Shown piece by piece: positions 1 to 6,014 of a stretch of DNA of 8,672 bases. Position 1 is the first letter of the stretch. Each line of letters starts with the position of its first letter. A program made the translations under genes and the position numbers. This DNA is from SZUA-287 sp036397975 (GTDB lineage: Bacteria > Bacteroidota > Ignavibacteria > UBA10030 > UBA6906): contig DASWHW010000071.1 of NCBI GenBank assembly GCA_036397975.1, forward strand, positions 1 through 8,672. The letters run 5' to 3'. The notes beneath the pieces are model-generated. The model was not told the DNA's origin. It searched no databases and saw only the letters and a program-made list of their open reading frames with translations.

Positions 1-1
1 G

Positions 2-196
2 CTCAGAAGTTTTAAGTCGGGAACAAAGAAATATCCTACTTATTACATGACTGGTAATGGCGGAAACAAAGCAATGGTTTTCCCCGATCTTGATATGGTT
101 GTCGTCATCACGGCTACGAATTACAATGTTCGTGGCGCACACGAGCTAACAGATCGTCTTTTGACAGATTTCATACTTGCGGCCGTTCAACAATAA
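2..196 (+). CDS. Serine hydrolase, beta-lactamase/PBP4-like family, C-terminal part (5' end outside window)
   Basis: Only the last 64 codons are present; the frame is open from base 2 to a TAA at 194-196. The peptide has a GNGGN turn followed by a hydrophobic strand (MVFPDLDMVVVITATNYN) and a final amphipathic helix (HELTDRLLTDFILAAV). This is the usual end of the serine beta-lactamase-like family (PF00144), where the G-x-G turn corresponds to the third active-site motif and the end helix packs against the beta-sheet. Family members include class C beta-lactamases, D-amino-acid peptidases and esterases. The catalytic S-x-x-K and Y-x-N motifs lie upstream of the window, so activity cannot be judged. 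Its GC (about 42% in the first 180 bases) resembles the PD40 gene that follows rather than the wall genes further right. The family call is fairly sure; the substrate is unknown. Confidence 0.75.
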   Translation, partial: LRSFKSGTKKYPTYYMTGNGGNKAMVFPDLDMVVVITATNYNVRGAHELTDRLLTDFILAAVQQ

Positions 197-256
197 CTAT
201 GGACGAGCCAGCGGCGGCCAACACGCCCAACAATGAATCGAACAGAACTTACGATG

Positions 257-263
257 AAAGGAA
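257..263 (+). promoter_or_regulatory. Ribosome binding site for the PD40 lipoprotein gene
   Basis: AAAGGAA at 257-263 lies six bases before the GTG at 270. This is the only purine-rich Shine-Dalgarno-like match near the possible starts. The internal ATG at 294 and GTG at 309 have nothing comparable upstream, although 309 would give a more typical signal peptide. Confidence 0.45.
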
Positions 264-269
264 CACTCA

Positions 270-1247
270 GTGGATACTATCGGTGTCACTTGCATGCCAA
301 TCAGACAGGTGAATAAAAAGTTTCTATTCACTTTATCATTCTTTGGGATACTATTAGTCTTTTGGTCGGGGTGTAAGACGCTCTCAACAAGTCAGAGCAA
401 CGAGAAGGCAACGGAAGAGCCCAATGGAATGTTGTCTTTCCTAACTACGAGGGACGGCAATTTCGAAGTCTACTCAATGGACGCAACCGGTCAGAATGTA
501 AAGAACTTGACTAATAACAAAGCCTTGGACTTTTGGTCATCGTGGTCACCAGATGGCAAACATATACTTTTTTACTCCAATCGTGATGGCAATAACGAAA
601 TCTATGTTATGGACGCCGATGGAAATAACCAACGGAACCTTTCGAATCATCCTTCTAACGACTATTTGCCCACTTGGTCACCCGATGGAAAAAGAATCGC
701 TTTCACATCGGACAGAGATCATGAAAGCAGAGAGATATACACAATGAACGCCGACGGGTCCAATATTGCAAGGCTAACTTCAAATAAAGAATTTGAAGAA
801 GTTCCTACATGGTCAGTAGATGGAGACAAGATTCTTTTTACAAGGCAAATAAAGGAACCGGACGATACATCTCATGCTGCAAATGGTGAGATATTCATGA
901 TGGATGCAGATGGTAAAAACGAAAAGCGTTTGACAATCAAAAAGGGATTTGACTCTGGGGCGACATTTTCACCTGATGGAAAGAAGATCGCATTCTATGG
1001 ACCCACTGAAGATAAGAACTTCGAGATTTTCATTATGAGCAGTGATGGCAGCAACATGACCAATCTGACGCAAGACATTTTAGAAGATTACTCACCTTCC
1101 TGGTCACCTGACGGAAAATGGATTGCCTACTCCAGCGGCACTTCTGCTCAATATGATGTCTGGATAATACATGTTGAATCACGAAAAAAGATTCGCCTGA
1201 CAAGTGAACCGAAACGAAACGAAACACCTGTTTGGCGCCCGTGGTAA
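270..1247 (+). CDS. TolB-type six-bladed PD40 beta-propeller, putative lipoprotein
   Basis: The protein has 325 residues. After a basic stretch (RQVNKK, 12-17) comes a hydrophobic segment (about 18-32) ending in FWSGC, with Cys35 as the likely lipidated residue; the lipobox is loose (Trp at -3), as is common outside Proteobacteria. From about residue 54 to the end there are six repeats of 40-50 residues with the pattern aromatic/Ile-Y-x-M-(D/N)-A-D-G-x-N-x-x-x-L-T ... W-S-P-D-G-K. SPDGK is intact in blades 1, 2, 4 and 5 and altered to SVDGD in blade 3. Blade 4 has an insert near 192-205 and blade 6 ends in WRPW. A complete propeller with no attached enzyme suggests a binding or scaffold role at the envelope. 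The family is known from TolB and from C-terminal dipeptidyl-peptidase domains; the partner is unknown. The GTG start is chosen for its ribosome binding site; 294 or 309 would remove 8 or 13 residues. Sampled GC is about 38%, suggesting a different origin from the genes after 1868. Confidence 0.85.
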   Translation: MDTIGVTCMPIRQVNKKFLFTLSFFGILLVFWSGCKTLSTSQSNEKATEEPNGMLSFLTTRDGNFEVYSMDATGQNVKNLTNNKALDFWSSWSPDGKHILFYSNRDGNNEIYVMDADGNNQRNLSNHPSNDYLPTWSPDGKRIAFTSDRDHESREIYTMNADGSNIARLTSNKEFEEVPTWSVDGDKILFTRQIKEPDDTSHAANGEIFMMDADGKNEKRLTIKKGFDSGATFSPDGKKIAFYGPTEDKNFEIFIMSSDGSNMTNLTQDILEDYSPSWSPDGKWIAYSSGTSAQYDVWIIHVESRKKIRLTSEPKRNETPVWRPW

Positions 1248-1465
1248 CCGTGACGAGAGAGCTTAAACTCACGATCTGCGCAAAGTCTTCGCATAATGGA
1301 ACCTATATTGAAAGTCAGGAGGATCCTTCGCACGCTCGGCAAAGTTTGAAGGGTTTGCCTGCCGGGCAGCCGGCAACAGCCTCGCCGTTTCAGGACATAG
1401 CAGAAGGACCCACGAGCTAACGGCAAGAGTTCAGAACGAACCGGTCGCCGCGATGGGCGCGTTCA
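1248..1465. other. Non-coding or decayed stretch between the PD40 gene and the sigma-like remnant
   Basis: No frame here gives a recognisable protein, and short open stretches on either strand have no domain character. Visible are a GC-rich hairpin (1360-1375), a short ATG frame (1299-1352, 17 codons) with no ribosome binding site, and a copy of CACGAGCTAAC (1411-1421) that also occurs in the end of the serine hydrolase gene (140-150). It looks like a degraded junction rather than a planned regulatory region. Confidence 0.5.
1360..1375. repeat. Perfect inverted repeat (6-bp stem, 4-base loop)
   Basis: TGCCGG (1360-1365) and CCGGCA (1370-1375) are exact inverted copies around the loop GCAG. 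The stem is all G-C except one pair. No run of T follows on either strand, so it is not a standard intrinsic terminator. It could still protect the 3' end of the PD40 transcript, which ends 113 bases upstream. Confidence 0.4.
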
Positions 1466-1502
1466 ATGCCTCGAACAACAATAACTACTCGGTTGTCATC
1501 TT

Positions 1503-1740
1503 GCCGACCTCGCCACCGACACTGCGCGTCGATACGCAGAGCAAATAGCTATAGTTCTTACGGGATCACGCGTGGACTCGACGGCAATGGCCCCATTCTC
1601 TTCGACGCCGTTCTTGGCGATCTATACCTCCGATATGGTAAAACGGAAAAAGCGCGCGAATATCTCCGTATTGCGGAGAGGCTTACTACATCCAGTGCGG
1701 AAAAAGCTCATAAGAAAAAAGTTATCAGGACTCGACTCCC
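1503..1740 (+). pseudogene. Remnant resembling the C-terminus of a SigJ-type (DUF6596-like) sigma factor or TPR protein
   Basis: The clearest part is at about 1590-1730, read in the frame that continues into namZ. It gives LFDAVLGDLYLRYGKTEKAR, a helix-turn-helix of TPR type, then an LTTSSAEKAHKKK tail. In SigJ-like extracytoplasmic sigma factors the C-terminus typically reads like H-A-x-x-G-x-L-x-x-R-L-G-(R/K)-x-x-E-A-R ... L-(T/A)-x-(S/N)-x-A-E-(K/R)-x-x-x-x-(K/R), which matches well. Just upstream, a different frame gives LADLATDTARRYAEQIA (about 1503-1553), which fits as the preceding helix if a frameshift occurred near 1555. No sigma2 or sigma4 DNA-binding region is present, the normal stop codon is missing, and the frame runs on without a break into the next gene. 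I read it as a broken end piece left after deletion. A fragment of an ordinary TPR protein is the main alternative. The boundaries are approximate. Confidence 0.45.
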
Positions 1741-1747
1741 GCCGAGG

Positions 1748-1776
1748 TTGATTTTCTCACCCAATAGGAATACATT
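1748..1776 (+). promoter_or_regulatory. Candidate sigma70-like promoter for namZ and the FHA-transglycosylase gene
   Basis: TTGATT (1748-1753) and TACATT (1771-1776) are separated by 17 bases, each matching four of six consensus positions. Transcription would begin near 1783, giving an 85-base leader before the ATG at 1868. The position, after the sigma-like remnant and before the first wall gene, is right, but two 4/6 matches can occur by chance. If the organism uses Bacteroidota-type promoters the consensus would differ. Confidence 0.25.
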
Positions 1777-1867
1777 TTTTCAGCCTCAGGACTCGCACAT
1801 CCCCTGTGCCTCCACGGCTAAAGCTCTCAGCTTATCGATCACCACTCCATCTCGCTATCGTCTTATT

Positions 1868-3103
1868 ATGAAATTCTTCTTAGTCGCATTATTGTCGGCC
1901 CTGTTGATCAACTTCACTTTCGCAAAACAACCGACAGTGAAAACAGGAATCGAAGTTCTCAGGGAAAAGAAGTTCGACATTCTGGCCGGAAAGCGCGTCG
2001 GGCTTATTACGAACCCAACCGGCGTCGATTCACAATTAAGAACAACAATAGATATTCTGAATGAGTCCGGTGTCGTCCGGCTTGTCGCCCTTTTCGGGCC
2101 TGAACATGGCGTGCGTGGTGAATACGCAGCCGGCGATAAAGTGGAATCAATGATAGACGAGCGGACAAATGTTCCTGCCTATTCGCTCTATGGGTCAAGT
2201 CGAAAGCCAACCACAGAAATGCTCAAGGATGTCGATGTGCTTGTGTACGACATTCAGGATATCGGCGCACGTTCATATACCTACATTAGCACAATGGGGC
2301 TCGCAATGGAAGCAGCTGCGGAACATGATATTGAATTCGTTGTGCTCGATCGCCCCAATCCACTCGGCGGTTTGAAGATCGAGGGAAATATTCTCGACAC
2401 CGCCTTCGCTTCTTTTGTGGGCCAATTTCCGATACCCTATGTCTACGGCATGACGTGTGGTGAGCTTGCCCGCATGCTCAATGAAGAACGGATGCTCACG
2501 GGCGACGTTCAGTGTAAGCTCACCGTTGTTTCCATGGAGGGATGGAGACGGTCGATGCGATTCGAGCAAACCGGTCTTCCGTGGGTTCCCACTTCTCCAC
2601 ATATTCCGGAGGCTGAGTCGCCACAGTATTACGTCAGTACGGGCATTATGGGAGAGCTTGGTGTATTGTCGGAAGGGGTGGGATACACTCTTCCTTTTCA
2701 CATGTGTGCAGCTCCCTGGATCGATCCCGAAAAGTTTGCAGAGTCGTTGAACGCCCGGGCTATCGACGGAGTCCTGTTCCGTCCGGTGACCTTCAAACCA
2801 TTTTATGGGAAGTATCAGAATCAGGTACTCAAAGGGGTACAAATTCACATCGTGGATTATGAGAAAGTCAACCTCATGAGCCTGCAGTTCATCCTCCTTC
2901 AGGTTCATGCCGATCTCTACCCGGAAAAGAATCCATTTGCGATGGCGGAGCAGAGATTGACGATGTTCGACAAGGTGTGCGGTTCCGACAGTGTACGGAA
3001 GGGTTTCGCGAAGCAGATGCGTTATGATGACATTGAGTCGTTCCTTTATCGAGATGTTGAGACGTTTCGCGAACAATCGACAAAGTATTATCTCTACAAG
3101 TGA
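1868..3103 (+). CDS. namZ: Exo-beta-N-acetylmuramidase NamZ family (DUF1343, GH171), secreted
   Basis: This 411-residue protein matches the family's usual length. Residues 1-19 form a signal peptide (MKFF, a hydrophobic core, then TFA before Lys20), so it acts outside the cytoplasm. Family hallmarks appear in order: KRVGLITNPTGV (42-53), ALFGPEHGVRGE (74-85), VYDIQDIGARSYTYI (126-140), VVLDRPNPLGG (158-168), VYGMTCGELA (192-201), SPHIP (243-247) and GVGYTLPF (271-278) followed by APWI. In Bacillus subtilis NamZ (YbbC) removes MurNAc from the non-reducing ends of peptidoglycan fragments; the same reaction is inferred here. The start at 1868 is chosen because the signal peptide begins there. 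An in-frame ATG at 1466 would bury it behind 134 residues of remnant sequence. No clear Shine-Dalgarno is seen. The FHA-transglycosylase gene begins 5 bases after the stop, so the two are probably cotranscribed. Confidence 0.9.
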   Translation: MKFFLVALLSALLINFTFAKQPTVKTGIEVLREKKFDILAGKRVGLITNPTGVDSQLRTTIDILNESGVVRLVALFGPEHGVRGEYAAGDKVESMIDERTNVPAYSLYGSSRKPTTEMLKDVDVLVYDIQDIGARSYTYISTMGLAMEAAAEHDIEFVVLDRPNPLGGLKIEGNILDTAFASFVGQFPIPYVYGMTCGELARMLNEERMLTGDVQCKLTVVSMEGWRRSMRFEQTGLPWVPTSPHIPEAESPQYYVSTGIMGELGVLSEGVGYTLPFHMCAAPWIDPEKFAESLNARAIDGVLFRPVTFKPFYGKYQNQVLKGVQIHIVDYEKVNLMSLQFILLQVHADLYPEKNPFAMAEQRLTMFDKVCGSDSVRKGFAKQMRYDDIESFLYRDVETFREQSTKYYLYK

Positions 3104-3105
3104 GG
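3102..3105 (+). promoter_or_regulatory. Ribosome binding site overlapping the namZ stop
   Basis: GAGG at 3102-3105 overlaps the namZ TGA (3101-3103) and sits three bases before the ATG at 3109. The spacing is short. It favours ATG 3109 over the GTG at 3100, which has no purine-rich stretch upstream, and suggests translational coupling with namZ. Confidence 0.35.
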
Positions 3106-3108
3106 CAC

Positions 3109-4593
3109 ATGGAAACCAAGATTCAACCAAGAGAAGAATCGCATGACCGACCTTCTGTCACCGTAAAAATTCAGCGGGGCAAGTCAGCGGGACAGGAGTT
3201 CACTTTTGACAAGGATTTCAAGATCGGGCGTGAGAAGGAATGTGAAATTATCCTTACCGACGACAATGTGAGCCGGGTCCATACGGAAGTGGAATTTGCG
3301 CGAGGCAGTTGGTGGATCAACGACGTCGAAAGCACCAACGGGACTTTCAAGGGTGGGGCACGCATTAGCCATATACCCGTTAAAGGAAGAACTTCAGTGT
3401 CGTTGGGCGTTGGCGGGCCGCGACTGGTGTTTGAGATAAAGGCAACCACCAAGGAGGATCTCGCCGCAGCAACCCAACTCCCCTCTGTCACAAACTACAA
3501 ACAGCATTACTTTGACGATAAGACTGATCTCGAAGCCGGCCAACACACCCGGATGATCCGTCAGGCATACAAGGAGGTGCGCAAGGCTCAATCGACAAAA
3601 TACACCAAGATCATTATCGCGCTCGCCGTCCTGACGGTGGCCGCCATTACTTATGGCTGGATCAAACAGGTGCAACTGGAGAGACAAAAGCAGTTAGCCC
3701 AGGATGTATTCTACAAATTGAAGTCCCTTGAGATCACCAACTCGAAGATTCAAGCATGGATCGCGCGGACGGGAGACTCGCTCGCACAGAGTGAAGCATC
3801 ACGCAATCAAGTCCTGCGGCAGGAACTGACGAACAGCTACAACTCCCTCATCGATGAAATGGGGATCTACTCCGACATGTCGGAAGAAGAGAGAACGATC
3901 TATCACGTTGCGCGGATTTTCGGTGAGTGCGAGCTGACGATGCCGGAGGAGTTCGTGAACGAAGTGCTGAAATATGTCAGAGAGTGGAAACTTTCCTCAC
4001 GATTGGTAAACGCGATCCAGCGTGCTGAGAAGGAAGGATATCCGGAAAAGATCGCCCAGATTATGCTGGCGAAGCACCTCCCTCCTCAGTTCATGTATCT
4101 TGCTCTTCAGGAGAGCGATCTTGACGTCACCAAGGTGGGACCGAACACCCGTTACGGGATCGCTAAGGGAATGTGGCAGTTTATTCCGACCACTGCTGTT
4201 GAGTATGGTCTGCGTACAGGACCTCTCGTTCATATGAATCGAGACGATCCCCGGGATGAACGTCAGGATTTTGAAAAGTCCACGGAAGCTGCGGCGAGTT
4301 ATTTGCAGGACATATACAACGGCGAAGCGCAAGCCTCGGGGCTGTTGGTCTGTGCTTCCTATAATTGGGGCCACAATCTCGTGCGGGGGCTGATCAAGAA
4401 AATGCCGGAAACTCCTCAAGAGCGGAATTTTTGGCAATTCTTTTTGGCGTATCGAGACAAGATCCCCAAAGAAACATACAACTATGTGTTCTATATCTTT
4501 TCCGCGGCTGTAATCAGCGAGAATCCAAAGTTATTCGGATTCGATTTTGAAAGGCCGTTTCCTGCAACGTTACCTCAGGTTGCAAATCAATAA
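3109..4593 (+). CDS. FHA domain - transmembrane helix - lytic transglycosylase (SLT) fusion protein
   Basis: The protein has 494 residues from the ATG at 3109 (three more from GTG 3100). Residues about 17-110 form an FHA domain with its phosphothreonine-binding signature: KIGR (38-41), SRVH (55-58) and STNGT (75-79). A single hydrophobic helix (about 167-185, IIIALAVLTVAAITYGW) follows a basic stretch (KYTK), so the FHA side should be cytoplasmic. Next is a charged helical, possibly coiled-coil linker (about 186-250), then a family-1-type transglycosylase domain (about 315-475). Its motifs are ALQESD (catalytic Glu335), GMWQFIPTTA (354-363) and SYNWG (417-421). Such enzymes cleave the MurNAc-GlcNAc bond and form 1,6-anhydroMurNAc. 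All key residues are present, so both halves look functional. The layout suggests that Ser/Thr phosphorylation in the cytoplasm positions or controls wall cleavage, but no kinase is in the window to support this. The gene follows namZ and converges on the salvage operon. Confidence 0.88.
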   Translation: METKIQPREESHDRPSVTVKIQRGKSAGQEFTFDKDFKIGREKECEIILTDDNVSRVHTEVEFARGSWWINDVESTNGTFKGGARISHIPVKGRTSVSLGVGGPRLVFEIKATTKEDLAAATQLPSVTNYKQHYFDDKTDLEAGQHTRMIRQAYKEVRKAQSTKYTKIIIALAVLTVAAITYGWIKQVQLERQKQLAQDVFYKLKSLEITNSKIQAWIARTGDSLAQSEASRNQVLRQELTNSYNSLIDEMGIYSDMSEEERTIYHVARIFGECELTMPEEFVNEVLKYVREWKLSSRLVNAIQRAEKEGYPEKIAQIMLAKHLPPQFMYLALQESDLDVTKVGPNTRYGIAKGMWQFIPTTAVEYGLRTGPLVHMNRDDPRDERQDFEKSTEAAASYLQDIYNGEAQASGLLVCASYNWGHNLVRGLIKKMPETPQERNFWQFFLAYRDKIPKETYNYVFYIFSAAVISENPKLFGFDFERPFPATLPQVANQ

Positions 4594-4597
4594 GATC

Positions 4598-4637
4598 GGT
4601 TAGAACCCACTTAATGTGGGGTGGCGTTTACTTAACC
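4598..4637. terminator. Weak nested hairpin in the convergent intergenic gap
   Basis: CCCAC (4606-4610) and GTGGG (4616-4620) form a 5-bp stem around TTAAT. An outer pairing GGTTA (4598-4602) with TAACC (4633-4637) is possible. No T tract follows on the plus strand; on the minus strand the bases after the stem are only mildly T-rich. The position between two converging transcripts is where a shared terminator is expected. The remaining gap up to 4690 shows nothing else. Confidence 0.25.
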
Positions 4638-4690
4638 CGACCCCGTGGCAAACAATACACCTCTCTCATCTGACAGGGTCTTAACCCCAT

Positions 4691-5992
4691 TCATGTCTTT
4701 CTGCCGAACGCCGGATCGATCTTGATCAGGCTTGTTACAACAAACGCCGGAATCGTACTGATCATAATCCAGATAAAAAAGTTCTGATAGCCCAGATACT
4801 CTTGAATGAACCCGCTGAATAATCCCGGCACCATCATCCCGATCGCCATGAAACCCGTACACAAGGCGTAGTGTGCCGTTTTGTACTTCCCATCGGACAC
4901 AAGGATCATATACAAAAGAAACGCCGTGAAGCCAAATCCATACCCGAACTGCTCAACCGCCACTGCGGCGTTCACGATAAGAAGATCCGTTGGCTGGGTT
5001 GCTGAAAGAAAAATGTAGACGGCATCAGGAACGTTAATCATAACAACCATTGGCCAGAGCCAGAACTTCAATCCCTGACGGGATACAACCCATCCTCCAA
5101 GAAGACCACCAATCGTCAGGGCAGCGACCCCTACAGTCCCATACACAAACCCTACCTCGCTCGTCGTAAGACCGAGCCCCCCCTTTTCCTGCGCATCGAG
5201 GAGAAAAGGAGAAGCTAATTTCACCAATTGTGCTTCTGCAAACCGATAGAGTAACATATAGGCAATCGCTAAGCCAATACCTGGCTTTCGCATGAAATCC
5301 ATAAACACGGCAAAGAATTCCTGCAAGCCACTCCTCCCTTCTCCCGGTGATCTTTTTTGATCAGCCTGCGGAGAAGGAAGAATTAACTGGTGATAAAAGA
5401 ACGTACAGAGAAAAACGCCGCCGAGTGTAAAGAATGTTACCGACCATGCAAACGGGATGCTGCCGGTTGATTCCTCAAGCGACCCGGCAAGCACAACCAA
5501 CCCTCCCTGCCCTACGAGCGATGCCACCCGATAAAATGTGCTGCGCACGCCAACAAATGCAGCCTGATGATGGTCAGAAAGGGCAAGCATATAAAAACCG
5601 TCTGCGGCGATGTCGTGGGTTGCGGAACTGAATGCCATAAGCCAGAAAACTGCCAGCGTAAACTGAAAGAATCCGGGAAGAGGAATTGTCAACGCAACGC
5701 ATGCCAGCGCGATTCCCAAAACCAGCTGCATCGTGACTATCCAGAATCTTTTCGTCTTGAACATATCAACGATCGGACTCCACAGCGGCTTGATAATCCA
5801 GGGGAGGTACAGCCAGCTTGTATACCATGCGATGTCGGCGTTGGAAATACCCATTCTTTTATACATGATCACAGAAACAGTCATGACAATGAAATATGGA
5901 ATTCCCTCCGCAAAGTAGAGCGTCGGCACCCACGTCCACGGATTCCTCCATTCGACTTTTCTCTTCCTATTTATGTTCGCTTCATCGGACAT
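4691..5992 (-). CDS. AmpG-like MFS permease, probable muropeptide or amino-sugar importer
   Basis: The protein has 433 residues from ATG 5992. Twelve hydrophobic segments can be counted after a short basic N-terminus, split 6+6 by a hydrophilic loop (HQLILPSPQADQKRSPGEGR and beyond), as in the major facilitator superfamily. The first third carries signatures shared with AmpG-type carriers: LYFAEGIPY in helix 1, WLYLPWIIKPLWSPIVD in helix 2 with its membrane-face acid, and SSATHDIAADGFYM in helix 4, corresponding to the S-x-Q-D-I-x-x-D-A/G region of AmpG. Gram-negative AmpG imports GlcNAc-anhydroMurNAc and its peptides across the inner membrane by proton symport. Similarity to the proteobacterial protein is distant, so the exact cargo (anhydro-muropeptide, MurNAc or GlcNAc) is open. 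The ATG at 5992 is preferred over GTG 5998 because GGAG lies five bases upstream of it. The gene is last in the minus-strand unit, 22 bases after the amidase, which supports a wall-salvage role. Confidence 0.82.
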   Translation of the reverse strand: MSDEANINRKRKVEWRNPWTWVPTLYFAEGIPYFIVMTVSVIMYKRMGISNADIAWYTSWLYLPWIIKPLWSPIVDMFKTKRFWIVTMQLVLGIALACVALTIPLPGFFQFTLAVFWLMAFSSATHDIAADGFYMLALSDHHQAAFVGVRSTFYRVASLVGQGGLVVLAGSLEESTGSIPFAWSVTFFTLGGVFLCTFFYHQLILPSPQADQKRSPGEGRSGLQEFFAVFMDFMRKPGIGLAIAYMLLYRFAEAQLVKLASPFLLDAQEKGGLGLTTSEVGFVYGTVGVAALTIGGLLGGWVVSRQGLKFWLWPMVVMINVPDAVYIFLSATQPTDLLIVNAAVAVEQFGYGFGFTAFLLYMILVSDGKYKTAHYALCTGFMAIGMMVPGLFSGFIQEYLGYQNFFIWIMISTIPAFVVTSLIKIDPAFGRKT

Positions 5993-5997
5993 TCTCA

Positions 5998-6001
5998 CTC
6001 C
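5998..6001 (-). promoter_or_regulatory. Ribosome binding site for the AmpG-like permease
   Basis: On the minus strand GGAG (6001 down to 5998) lies five bases before the ATG at 5992-5990, a good spacing. It overlaps the alternative GTG (5998-5996), which therefore cannot use it; this fixes the start at 5992. Confidence 0.55.
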
Positions 6002-6014
6002 GTTTCATTGGATG

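Noticed and set aside
161..200. TTGACA at 161-166 as a -35 box for the PD40 gene
   Set aside because: It lies inside the serine hydrolase coding end and no acceptable -10 element follows at 15-19 bases.
224..260. Integron attC-like site: GCCCAAC (224-230) followed by an AATGAATCGAACAGAAC stretch
   Set aside because: GCCCAAC fits the RYYYAAC box, but no GTTRRRY partner box and no matching arm is found within 150 bases downstream. The similar stretch near 1411-1480 also lacks proper boxes, and there is no integrase.
254..316. Small frame of 20 codons (ATG 254 to TAA 316) overlapping the PD40 start
   Set aside because: It has no ribosome binding site of its own, consists of shuffled polar residues and overlaps the supported GTG start.
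1466..1867. N-terminal 134 residues of an apparent 545-residue protein continuous with namZ
   Set aside because: A clear signal peptide starts at 1868 and the downstream protein has normal family length. The upstream part is low in family character except for the sigma-like remnant.
2273..3130. Long minus-strand open frame (285 codons) opposite namZ
   Set aside because: It is antisense to a strongly supported NamZ-family gene; its peptide has no domain, signal or membrane pattern and is rich in His/Arg, as expected of a shadow frame.
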